A stretch of DNA of 6,090 bases from Prevotellaceae bacterium (GTDB taxonomy: Bacteria; Bacteroidota; Bacteroidia; Bacteroidales; UBA932). A program made the position numbers and the translations under genes. Position 1 is the first letter of the stretch, and every line of letters starts with the position of its first letter. The stretch spans positions 1 through 6,090 of the forward strand of contig JAITOI010000244.1 in NCBI GenBank assembly GCA_031289995.1, read 5' to 3'. Below, one piece after another: positions 1 through 5,557 of this stretch. The notes beneath the pieces were generated by a model that saw only the letters and a list, made by a program, of their open reading frames with translations, did no database searches and was not told where the DNA came from.

Positions 1-20
1 AATAGTGCGGCAAGCGATAA

Positions 21-48
21 ATTTAAGATTTAAGATTCAAAATTCACC
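21..48. repeat. 7-bp tandem AT-rich repeat downstream of nfeD
   Basis: Four consecutive 7-base units can be read on the plus strand: ATTTAAG twice, then ATTCAAA, then ATTCACC. The first two are identical and the others keep ATT at the same phase. The array lies past the 3' end of the minus-strand nfeD-like gene, in sequence with no convincing gene. It resembles the heptad array at 540-581. Its function is unknown. Chance or slippage in AT-rich spacer DNA is possible for so short an array. Confidence 0.55.
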
Positions 49-70
49 GCTGGGCGGCACGTGCGGAGCA

Positions 71-94
71 ATCTTCAAATCCTCAAATCTTCAA
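71..94. repeat. 8-bp triple tandem repeat over the nfeD stop
   Basis: Three adjacent 8-base units can be read on the plus strand: ATCTTCAA, ATCCTCAA and ATCTTCAA. The first and third are identical and the middle one differs by a single base. The array contains the TGA stop of the minus-strand NfeD-like gene (85..83) and its last few codons, so repeat sequence supplies the protein's extreme C-terminus. Confidence 0.6.
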
Positions 95-535
95 ATCACG
101 TACGGTGACCACCACGCTCTCCACGTTCAAAATCTCCACCTGCTCGCCCTTGTCGATGGGCGCACCGGTGGCCGATATCGCCTTCCAGTCGTCGCCGTCA
201 ACCACCACGCGGCCTTGTCCTGTGGCGGGGTCGATGCGCTCGCTCACGCGGGCGGTGCGGCCAATGAGGTTGTCGACGTTGGTGCGCACGGCCAGCGTTT
301 TTTTGTTGTACACGTAGCGCAGCATCAGCGGGCGCATGCCCACAAACGCGGCGATGGTGGCCAGCGAAAACAGCAGCAGCTGCACGATGGTGCTGTCGCT
401 AAACAGCGCCGCCAAACCGCCCGCCACACAGCCGATGCCGAGGCAGGCCATGAAGAACGAGGGCGTAAACATTTCGAGGATGAAAAAAACTACTGCGGCA
501 ATCATCCACACATGCCAGGTTGAGAGAATGTCCAT
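83..535 (-). CDS. NfeD-like membrane protein (short form)
   Basis: A 150-residue protein of the short NfeD type, which has membrane segments followed by a C-terminal OB-fold (NfeD C-terminal family). Hydrophobic stretches lie at about residues 8-24, 28-45 and 50-68, so the N-terminus should sit in the inner membrane. The domain from about residue 80 to 150 carries the family's typical GDDW.A signature (G114, D115, D116, W117, A119) and a closing beta-rich segment. Family members usually partner a flotillin-like SPFH protein and are thought to organise membrane domains. Such a partner could lie downstream, to the left of this window, but none is visible. There is no protease domain, unlike long NfeD proteins. 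The ATG at 535..533 gives a membrane segment close to the N-terminus as expected, and the DNA before it is AT-rich with no Shine-Dalgarno. The gene follows adk on the same strand after 63 bases. Family assignment is firm; the physiological role is inferred. Confidence 0.85.
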   Translation of the reverse strand: MDILSTWHVWMIAAVVFFILEMFTPSFFMACLGIGCVAGGLAALFSDSTIVQLLLFSLATIAAFVGMRPLMLRYVYNKKTLAVRTNVDNLIGRTARVSERIDPATGQGRVVVDGDDWKAISATGAPIDKGEQVEILNVESVVVTVRDLKI

Positions 536-539
536 TTGA

Positions 540-581
540 ATTACGAATTAAAAATTAAAAATTACGGGTGACGGATTACGA
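540..581. repeat. 7-bp phased AT-rich repeat in the adk-nfeD spacer
   Basis: Six units keep a strict 7-base phase on the plus strand: ATTACGA (540), ATTAAAA (547 and 554), ATTACGG (561), GTGACGG (568) and ATTACGA (575). A run of A follows. Further TACGAA and TACGGG words continue to about 605 with a one-base phase slip, and one of them contains the adk stop codon (601..599). The array fills most of the 63-base spacer and forms the leader DNA immediately ahead of the nfeD-like gene on the minus strand. I see no stable hairpin in it. Confidence 0.65.
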
Positions 582-598
582 AAAAAAAGGCTACGAAT

Positions 599-1198
599 TT
601 ACGGGTTGATTGCCGGCGGTTGTTCGCGCCGTTGTGCGTCGATGGCCTCACACAGCTGGACGAAAATTTTGTCCACATCGCCCACACCATTTACGGCCAC
701 GTGCTTGCCCTGCGCCTTGTAGTGGGCGACGAGGGGTGCAGTCTTTTCGTGGTACACGACAATGCGGTTGCGGATGACGCACTCGTCTTGGTCGTCGGTG
801 CGCCCCGACAGCTTGCCACGCTCCAGCAGGCGGCGCACGAGCTCGTCTTCGGGCGTGTCGAGCGCCAGCAGCGCGTCCACGTGCAGGTGGTGCTCGCGCA
901 GGGTGCAGTCGAGCATTTCGGCCTGCGCAATGGTGCGCGGAAAGCCGTCGAAGATGAAGCCCTCGGCCTGCTTGTGCTGCGCCACCTGCTCAGCTATCAG
1001 CTGGCACACCACGCTATCGGACACCAGCTGCCCCCTGTCGATGAGCTGCTGCGCCACCTTGCCCAGCGGGGTGTTGCGGGCAATTTCGCTGCGCAGCATG
1101 TCGCCCGTCGAGAGGTGGACGAGCTTGTATTTTTTCACCAGCATGGCAGCCTGCGTGCCTTTGCCCGCGCCGGGTGCGCCAAAGAGAACGATGTTCAT
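599..1198 (-). CDS. adk: Adenylate kinase
   Basis: A 199-residue cytosolic enzyme that interconverts ATP + AMP and 2 ADP, the step after AMP is made by purine salvage or synthesis. The P-loop GAPGAGKGT is at residues 7-15, the AMP-binding region with STGDMLR at 30-36, and the FDGFPRT motif at 83-89. The LID is the short type without a zinc-binding insertion (GKLSGRTDD, about 128-136), followed by the arginine-containing R-N-R segment at 143-145. The reading frame stays open much further upstream, over hpt in another frame, but the ATG at 1198..1196 places the P-loop at the normal distance from the N-terminus, so it is chosen. The C-terminus has a polar tail ending in Pro-Pro-Ala-Ile-Asn-Pro, and the stop lies in repeat-like DNA. 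The gene sits 62 bases after hpt on the same strand, consistent with cotranscription. Confidence 0.96.
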   Translation of the reverse strand: MNIVLFGAPGAGKGTQAAMLVKKYKLVHLSTGDMLRSEIARNTPLGKVAQQLIDRGQLVSDSVVCQLIAEQVAQHKQAEGFIFDGFPRTIAQAEMLDCTLREHHLHVDALLALDTPEDELVRRLLERGKLSGRTDDQDECVIRNRIVVYHEKTAPLVAHYKAQGKHVAVNGVGDVDKIFVQLCEAIDAQRREQPPAINP

Positions 1199-1220
1199 GG
1201 TTGAATGAAAAAAAGAAAAT

Positions 1221-1246
1221 TTGGAGATAAAAGTTGGAGATAAAAA
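1221..1246. repeat. 13-bp direct repeat in the hpt-adk spacer
   Basis: TTGGAGATAAAAG at 1221-1233 is followed immediately by TTGGAGATAAAAA at 1234-1246, 12 of 13 bases identical. It lies in the 62-base spacer between hpt and adk. The hpt stop codon a few bases away is within TTACGAATT (1261-1269), a word also found at 541-549 in the next spacer. This suggests the spacers share a repeat vocabulary. Function is unknown. Confidence 0.65.
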
Positions 1247-1260
1247 ATGGGTTGATTTGT

Positions 1261-1809
1261 TTACGAATTGTAGATGGTGTAGATGTCGGGCAGGTTGCGG
1301 CCAAGCCCGTTGTAGTCGAGGCCGTAGCCCACAATGAAGTCGTTGGGAATGGTCATCGCAGCGTAGTCGATGGGCAGCGATTTTTTGTACACATCGGGCT
1401 TGAGCAGCATGGTGGCAATCTTGACCGACTGCGGCTGATGCCGCATCAGCGTTGCCACGAGCGCCTCGTAGGTATTGCCGGTGTCCACGATGTCCTCCAC
1501 CACAATGATGTCGCGCCCCACCAGCGCGTCGCTGATGCCGATGAGCTCGGTCACCTTGCCGGAGCTGCGCTCGCCGTGGTACGAGGCCAGCTTGACAAAC
1601 GAGATTTCGCACAAAAAGTTGATGCGCTTCATCAGGTTTGCGGCGAACATGAACGAGCCGTTGAGCACCGCCATAAACAGCGGTACCGCGCTGTGCGGCG
1701 CAGCGTAGTCGGCGTTGATTTTATCGGCCATCGCCTGAACCTTGGTGTCAATTTCGGCCTCGCTGATGCTGATGCGAAATGTCTTGTCGTGTAGCGTGAG
1801 CTGTTTCAT
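1261..1809 (-). CDS. hpt: Hypoxanthine phosphoribosyltransferase
   Basis: A 182-residue cytosolic purine-salvage enzyme that transfers phosphoribose from PRPP to hypoxanthine (and probably guanine), giving IMP or GMP. The diagnostic PRPP-binding motif VVEDIVDTGNT is at residues 103-113, with the adjacent acidic pair E105-D106 seen in this family. The LNGS loop is at 49-52, the flexible-loop Ser-Tyr at 76-77, and the base-binding C-terminal block FIVGYGLDYN at 158-167, followed by a conserved R-N-L-P-D-I-Y. Length matches bacterial Hpt. The start at 1809..1807 is the only ATG giving a normal N-terminus. It is the first gene of the minus-strand set hpt-adk-nfeD and diverges from purE across 113 bases. 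A promoter candidate lies in that spacer. The last residues (Tyr-Asn-Ser) and stop fall in an AT-rich word shared with the adk-nfeD spacer. Confidence 0.95.
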   Translation of the reverse strand: MKQLTLHDKTFRISISEAEIDTKVQAMADKINADYAAPHSAVPLFMAVLNGSFMFAANLMKRINFLCEISFVKLASYHGERSSGKVTELIGISDALVGRDIIVVEDIVDTGNTYEALVATLMRHQPQSVKIATMLLKPDVYKKSLPIDYAAMTIPNDFIVGYGLDYNGLGRNLPDIYTIYNS

Positions 1810-1832
1810 TTTGTAGAAATTTTTTGCGATGC

Positions 1833-1844
1833 AATTTGCAAATT
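1833..1844. promoter_or_regulatory. 12-bp perfect palindrome AATTTGCAAATT
   Basis: A perfect palindrome in the hpt/purE divergent spacer. It covers the TTTG (1835-1838) that I propose as the -33 element of the purE promoter, so a dimeric repressor bound here would block purE-ilvB. It lies in the hpt leader for the other direction. An operator role is inference; no known purine-regulator site was recognised. Confidence 0.3.
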
Positions 1845-1866
1845 CGTGTAATCTTGTCTAAGTTTG
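1835..1866 (+). promoter_or_regulatory. Candidate Bacteroidota promoter for purE-ilvB
   Basis: TTTG at 1835-1838 and TAAGTTTG at 1859-1866 are separated by 20 bases. This fits the Bacteroidota housekeeping sigma pattern of a -33 TTTG and a -7 TAnnTTTG. Transcription would begin a few bases after 1866, giving a leader of roughly 50 bases ahead of the purE ATG at 1923. The first transcribed bases would include the GCCCC/GGGGC inverted repeat. Confidence 0.55.
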
Positions 1867-1867
1867 T

Positions 1868-1886
1868 GCCCCCAAAAAACAGGGGC
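1868..1886. promoter_or_regulatory. GCCCC/GGGGC inverted repeat between divergent promoters
   Basis: GCCCC at 1868-1872 pairs with GGGGC at 1882-1886 around a 9-base, A-rich loop. It lies exactly between the two proposed -7 elements, so both transcripts would start inside or beside it. It could be an operator shared by hpt and purE or a hairpin at the RNA 5' end. No T-run follows, so it does not look like a terminator. Confidence 0.4.
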
Positions 1887-1917
1887 GAAGGTACGGCAAA
1901 ATCTTTAATTAAGCAAA
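1886..1917 (-). promoter_or_regulatory. Candidate promoter for hpt-adk-nfeD
   Basis: On the minus strand, TTTG (1917..1914) is followed after 20 bases by TACCTTCG (1893..1886), one mismatch from TAnnTTTG. The spacing equals that of the plus-strand candidate. The transcript would start near 1880 and run leftwards, leaving a leader of about 70 bases before the hpt ATG at 1809. The mismatch makes this weaker than the purE candidate. Confidence 0.35.
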
Positions 1918-1922
1918 AAAAT

Positions 1923-2441
1923 ATGTCGCCAAAAGTTAGCATCATCATGGGTAGCACGTCCGACCTGCCTGTGCTCGAAGAGGCAATGAAGTTTTTAGAG
2001 GACAACGAAATTACGTTCGAAGTGAACGCGCTGTCGGCTCACCGCACCACCGAGCTGGTGCTCGAGCTGGCGCAGGGAGCGCAGCAGCGCGGCGTTAAGG
2101 TGTTCATTGCTGCTGCCGGCGGCGCGGCTCACCTGCCGGGCGTGGTGGCCGCCCTCACGCCGCTGCCGGTGATTGGTGTGCCCATCAAGTCGTCCAACTC
2201 GGTTGATGGCTGGGACTCCATCCTCTCCATTTTGCAAATGCCGTCGGGCGTTCCGGTGGCTACGGTGGCGCTCAACGGTGCCCGCAACGCCGCCATTCTT
2301 GCGGCGCAAATCATTGGCACCGGCGAGCCTGAAGTGCTGCAAAAAATCATTCGCTTCAAGGCTGACATGCGCGAAAAAGTGAGGCTGGCCAACGAAGCGC
2401 TGCAGAAACAAATCACAACCCAACATAAAAAAATCGTATGA
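1923..2441 (+). CDS. purE: N5-carboxyaminoimidazole ribonucleotide mutase (PurE class I)
   Basis: A 172-residue cytosolic enzyme that rearranges N5-CAIR to CAIR in IMP synthesis. Motifs run in the usual order: GSTSDLP (residues 10-16) binding the phosphate, SAHRT (38-42) with the catalytic-site histidine H40, AAGGAAHLPG (64-73) with H70, PVIGVP (82-87), and LSILQMPSGVPVAT (101-114). This is the class I type, which relies on PurK to supply N5-CAIR; no purK is in the window. The reading frame opens further upstream, but the ATG at 1923 gives the conserved short N-terminus and sits after an A-rich stretch without Shine-Dalgarno. The stop TGA overlaps the ilvB ATG (ATGA, 2438-2441), so the two are almost certainly cotranscribed and may be translationally coupled. 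It diverges from hpt, which puts a synthesis gene and a salvage gene for IMP back to back. Confidence 0.96.
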   Translation: MSPKVSIIMGSTSDLPVLEEAMKFLEDNEITFEVNALSAHRTTELVLELAQGAQQRGVKVFIAAAGGAAHLPGVVAALTPLPVIGVPIKSSNSVDGWDSILSILQMPSGVPVATVALNGARNAAILAAQIIGTGEPEVLQKIIRFKADMREKVRLANEALQKQITTQHKKIV

Positions 2442-4126
2442 ACGTTACAGGTAGCGAAGCCTTACTGCTGTCGCTGATTGAGGAAGGCGTGGACACGCTG
2501 TTTGGCTATCCGGGAGGGCAAATCATCCACCTCTACGATAAGCTCTACGGCTACTCGCATCGGCTGCGCCACATTCTTGTGCGCCACGAGCAGGGCGCCA
2601 TTCACGCCGCGCAGGGCTACTCCCGCGTGAGCGGAAACACAGGCGTGGTGCTGGCCACAAGCGGCCCAGGCGCCACCAACATCATCACCGGACTGGCCGA
2701 CGCCATGATCGATTCCACCCCGCTGGTGTGCATCGTAGGGCAGGTGGGCACGGCGCTGCTGGGCACCGATGCCTTTCAGGAAACCGACTTCATCGGCATG
2801 TCCATGCCCATCACCAAGTGGAACTACCAGCTCACGCGAGCCGATGAGGTGGCAGGCGTGGTGGCCAAAGCTTTTTACATCGCGGGCAGCGGACGGCCAG
2901 GTCCTGTGGTGCTCGATTTCACGAAGGTTGCGCAGATGGGCGAGTGCGAATTTGCCTACAAAAAATGCACCCACATTCGCAGCTACACGCCCGCGCCGAA
3001 CGTTAGCCAGAGCGAGCTGGCGGCGGCAGCCAAGCTCATCGGCGAGGCCAAAAAACCTTTCGCGCTGGTGGGGCACGGAGTGGAGCTGGCGCAGGCCGAG
3101 CAGGAGCTGCTGGCGCTTGTCGAAAAGGCCGACATCCCCTTCGGCTGGACGCTCATGGGCAAGAGCGTTGCGCCCGCCACGCACCCGCTCAACGTGGGCA
3201 TGCTCGGCATGCACGGCGCCAGCGCAGCCAACAAAAAAACCAACGAGTGCGACGTGCTCATCGCCGTAGGCATGCGCTTTAGCGACCGCGTAACGAGCGA
3301 CGTGAAGGCCTACGCGAGGCAGGCAAAAATCGTGCACCTCGAAATCGACAAGTCCGAAATCAACAAAAATGTGAAGGTGGATTTGCAGCTGCACGCCGAC
3401 CTGAAGCAAAGCCTGCCGCTGCTTACGCAGGCCATTGCACCTGCCAAACATGCGGAGTGGGTGGCCTCATTCAGGCCTTTACTCGACGAGGATTATCGGC
3501 GCGTATCGCAGCCCCAGCTGCAGCCTGCAAGCGGCAGCCCCATTACGATGGGCGAGGCCATACACGCCGTGAGCGAGCAGTGCAGGGGCAACGCCATTCT
3601 CGTTACCGACGTGGGTCAGCAGCAGATGATGGCGGCGCGATACTTTGACGTGTGCCAGCCGCGCTCGGTGGTTACCTCGGGCGGCTTAGGCACGATGGGC
3701 TTCGGGCTGCCCGCCGCCATTGGCGCCAAAGTGGCCGCACCGCAGCGCGACGTGGTGCTTTTTGTGGGCGACGGCGGCATACAGATGACCATTCAGGAGC
3801 TCGGAACGATAATGCAGGACAGCGTTGGCGTAAAAATTGTGGTGCTCAACAACGGCTTCCTCGGCATGGTGCGCCAGTGGCAGGAGCTGTTCTACGGCAA
3901 GCGCTATTCGGCCACGCCGCTGTGCAATCCCGACTTCGTAAAAATCGGCGAGGCCTACAGCATCCGCAGCTTGCGCGTCGCCGAGCGCAAAAAATTGGCC
4001 GCTGCCGTAAGCGAAATGCTTACGCACAGCGGCGCGTTTTTGCTCGAAGTTGTGGTTCAACCAGAGGACAACGTTTTCCCAATGATTCCGGGTGGCGCAT
4101 CCCTCGATAACATCCGGTTCGAGTAG
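2438..4126 (+). CDS. ilvB: Acetolactate synthase large (catalytic) subunit
   Basis: A 562-residue thiamine-diphosphate enzyme that condenses two pyruvates to acetolactate, or pyruvate with 2-oxobutyrate, the first committed step to valine, leucine and isoleucine. Three domains are visible. The N-terminal pyrimidine-binding domain (about 1-165) has GYPGG (23-27) and the catalytic glutamate E51 in RHEQGA. The central FAD-associated domain (about 190-335) has GMLGMHG (254-260) and GMRFSDRVTS (278-287). The C-terminal diphosphate domain (about 365-562) has GDG (445-447) and NN (471-472), marking the thiamine-diphosphate motif. MVRQW (477-481) carries the tryptophan at the position contacted by herbicides in plant enzymes. 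The FAD-region motifs argue for the biosynthetic form, not the FAD-independent catabolic AlsS. Length and the C-terminal closing motif are complete. The start overlaps purE by ATGA. The next gene is convergent, so no ilvN/ilvH small subunit follows, although ilvB usually has one. Confidence 0.94.
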   Translation: MNVTGSEALLLSLIEEGVDTLFGYPGGQIIHLYDKLYGYSHRLRHILVRHEQGAIHAAQGYSRVSGNTGVVLATSGPGATNIITGLADAMIDSTPLVCIVGQVGTALLGTDAFQETDFIGMSMPITKWNYQLTRADEVAGVVAKAFYIAGSGRPGPVVLDFTKVAQMGECEFAYKKCTHIRSYTPAPNVSQSELAAAAKLIGEAKKPFALVGHGVELAQAEQELLALVEKADIPFGWTLMGKSVAPATHPLNVGMLGMHGASAANKKTNECDVLIAVGMRFSDRVTSDVKAYARQAKIVHLEIDKSEINKNVKVDLQLHADLKQSLPLLTQAIAPAKHAEWVASFRPLLDEDYRRVSQPQLQPASGSPITMGEAIHAVSEQCRGNAILVTDVGQQQMMAARYFDVCQPRSVVTSGGLGTMGFGLPAAIGAKVAAPQRDVVLFVGDGGIQMTIQELGTIMQDSVGVKIVVLNNGFLGMVRQWQELFYGKRYSATPLCNPDFVKIGEAYSIRSLRVAERKKLAAAVSEMLTHSGAFLLEVVVQPEDNVFPMIPGGASLDNIRFE

Positions 4127-4134
4127 GCCGGATG
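4111..4134. terminator. Hairpin between convergent ilvB and lipoprotein genes
   Basis: CATCCGG at 4111-4117 pairs perfectly with CCGGATG at 4128-4134 around a 10-base loop. The ilvB stop codon (4124-4126) lies in the loop. The hairpin occupies the junction of two convergent genes only 16 bases apart, where a bidirectional terminator would be useful. No T-run follows on either strand, so it is not a textbook intrinsic terminator. Confidence 0.35.
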
Positions 4135-4142
4135 CGAGGCGC

Positions 4143-4580
4143 TTACTGCTGGCCGTGGCACTCGGCGCTGTCGGTAGCAACAGCACCGCTGTCGGCGGCA
4201 GGCTTGTGGGCGCATCCACCTTCTTTCTTGCAGCATTCGGCAAGGGAAACCGAAGTCGCAGCCACGTAGTAGCTGCCGTCCTCGTCCTTCACCACCGAAC
4301 CAGCCAACTCCACGCACTTGCCCACTAAGCTGGGGCAAACGCTTACGGTGTCGGCCAATTTGGCCACAATCGTTTTGGTTGAATCTTCGCCTACGACGAT
4401 AACGTAGTGTACGCTGTCGTTGACTTCAACCAGCTTGGCGGCGACTTTAATGTCCTTGCCGACAAACTCCGCGGGGGTTGCAATCACACTGTTGATGCTG
4501 TCTCCCGCATTTTGCTTTACGCCGGTAGTGCTACAAGCAGCAACCAGCGCAGCCATTGAAATAAATAGTACCTTTCTCAT
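4143..4580 (-). CDS. Small lipoprotein, probable OB-fold, Cys/His-rich tail
   Basis: A 145-residue predicted lipoprotein of unknown function. A charged start (Met-Arg-Lys) and hydrophobic stretch lead to the lipobox LVAAC, so C16 would be lipidated and the protein anchored in the cell envelope. Residues about 33-112 alternate short beta-like segments around two copies of a [F/L]VGK motif (FVGK 39-42, LVGK 85-88) and L-A-G-S. This resembles the small OB-fold lipoproteins common in Bacteroidota, but I cannot name the family. Cysteines at 82, 89, 116, 117, 123 and 141, with H125 and H142, crowd the second half; metal binding or disulfides are possible but unproven. It is convergent with ilvB (16 bases) and has its own promoter candidate upstream, so it is probably a single-gene unit. 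The ATG at 4580 is the only start that gives a proper signal peptide. Confidence 0.8.
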   Translation of the reverse strand: MRKVLFISMAALVAACSTTGVKQNAGDSINSVIATPAEFVGKDIKVAAKLVEVNDSVHYVIVVGEDSTKTIVAKLADTVSVCPSLVGKCVELAGSVVKDEDGSYYVAATSVSLAECCKKEGGCAHKPAADSGAVATDSAECHGQQ

Positions 4581-4618
4581 TTTGTTGTTGAAAAATAGTT
4601 TGAAATGAATATTGAGCG

Positions 4619-4626
4619 CAAAGGTA
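4619..4626 (-). promoter_or_regulatory. Candidate -7 element (TACCTTTG) for the lipoprotein gene
   Basis: Minus strand 4626..4619 reads TACCTTTG, an exact match to the Bacteroidota -7 pattern TAnnTTTG, about 40 bases ahead of the lipoprotein ATG. The nearest TTTG upstream (4655..4652) is 25 bases away, longer than the usual spacing of about 20, so the -33 element is uncertain. The rest of the 116-base spacer (4581-4696) shows no gene and no tandem repeat. Confidence 0.45.
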
Positions 4627-4696
4627 GTTCGATTTGTCGGATAATATTCATCAAAATCATATTTTAGTGAAATTTAATAGGTTTTCGTTACCTGCC

Positions 4697-5557
4697 TCAT
4701 TGCCAAAGCAGGCCTGCGATGCCAAAAGATGCGTAAACGATGCTCGCAAAACCGTTGGTGGTGGAAAAAGCAAGGTTGATGCGGCTGATGTCGCGCACGC
4801 TGAGAATGGCGTGCTGGTAGGCGATGCAGAGGGCGAAAATGGCGGTGCCGATTTGGCACAAAATGTTGTTCATCGCGCTCATGCTGATGACCACTGCCAC
4901 CGCTACGCAGGCCGCGTGCGCTATCGCCGAAAGCCACAGTGCGCCTCGCCTGCCGAGGGCTGCGGGCAGGGAGTGAAGGCGCTCGCTGCGGTCAAAATTT
5001 TCGTCGGGCAAGGCGTAGAGCACATCGAAGCCGCCGCACCACAGCAGCACCACTGCCGACAGCAGCATGGGCGCAAGCGCAAGCCTGCCGCTCACCGCAA
5101 GGTAGGCAGCTGTGGGCGCAATGGCCAAGCCAAGTCCCAGCACAAAGTGGCACCACGCCGTGAACCGCTTGGTGTAGCTGTAGCCCAGCACCACCGCCAG
5201 CGCCACCGGCGACAGCGCCATGCATAGCGGGTTGATGAAAATGGTGGTGAGCACAAACAGCGCAGCGTTGGCCGCACAGAACGCAAGCGCGTGTTGGGGT
5301 TGGATGATGCCGCGCGGAATTTCGCGCTGCGCGGTGCGCGGGTTGTGCGCGTCGAAGTGGCGGTCGGCGTAGCGGTTGAAGCTCATCGCCGCGTTGCGCG
5401 CAAAAAACATGCACAGCACCACCTCGAGCAGCAGCCAGGCATCGAAGCCTGTGCCCGTGTCGCGTACTGCCATAAAAAATCCGAGCAGCGCAAACGGCAG
5501 CGCAAACACCGTGTGGCTGATTTTGACGAGGGATGCGAAGTGCTTGACGTAGCTCAT
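4697..5557 (-). CDS. UbiA-family polyprenyltransferase, probably MqnP-like
   Basis: A 286-residue integral membrane prenyltransferase of the UbiA superfamily, with roughly eight hydrophobic segments across its length. The first Asp-rich motif is NRYADRHFD (61-69), with N61, D65 and D69 for Mg-diphosphate binding. The second is in the segment DVLYALPDENFD (178-189), with D185 and D189, followed by the family's L-H-S-L-P. YSYTKRFT (126-133) is another conserved loop. The motifs fit the group often labelled 4-hydroxybenzoate polyprenyltransferase in bacteria that make menaquinone. In futalosine-pathway species this enzyme is MqnP, which prenylates 1,4-dihydroxy-6-naphthoate. No other mqn or ubi gene is visible, so the substrate is inferred; a MenA role fits less well. 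The start overlaps the upstream PCMD gene by ATGA (5557..5554), implying cotranscription. The start gives the typical N-terminus ahead of K-I-S-H-T-V-F-A-L-P. Confidence 0.85.
   Translation of the reverse strand: MSYVKHFASLVKISHTVFALPFALLGFFMAVRDTGTGFDAWLLLEVVLCMFFARNAAMSFNRYADRHFDAHNPRTAQREIPRGIIQPQHALAFCAANAALFVLTTIFINPLCMALSPVALAVVLGYSYTKRFTAWCHFVLGLGLAIAPTAAYLAVSGRLALAPMLLSAVVLLWCGGFDVLYALPDENFDRSERLHSLPAALGRRGALWLSAIAHAACVAVAVVISMSAMNNILCQIGTAIFALCIAYQHAILSVRDISRINLAFSTTNGFASIVYASFGIAGLLWQ

Noticed and set aside
47..66. Short GC-rich stem (CCGC/GCGG) and GCACGTGC palindrome after nfeD as a terminator
   Set aside because: The stem is only 4 bp and no proper T-run follows on the minus strand, so it cannot be supported as a terminator.
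5..523. Long plus-strand open frame opposite the nfeD-like gene
   Set aside because: Its translation is rich in His, Ala, Gly and Arg with no recognisable motif. It is the antisense shadow of a clear NfeD-family gene in GC-rich DNA.
1199..1612. Upstream extension of the adk reading frame into hpt
   Set aside because: The extension is an Arg/His/Ala-rich out-of-frame reading of hpt. The adenylate kinase P-loop sits correctly behind the ATG at 1198.
1824..1922. Upstream extension of the purE reading frame
   Set aside because: It would run through the proposed promoter and the inverted repeat, and PurE proteins do not carry such an N-terminus. The ATG at 1923 gives the family's normal start.
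2462..3451. 329-codon open frame antisense to ilvB
   Set aside because: The composition is biased to His, Val, Arg and Gly with no motif, as expected opposite a GC-rich gene with strong third-position bias. The plus-strand IlvB reading is unambiguous.
4992..5414. Alternative minus-strand frame inside the UbiA-family gene
   Set aside because: It is a His/Arg/Ala-rich frame shadow with no membrane segments. The UbiA motifs are all in the other frame.
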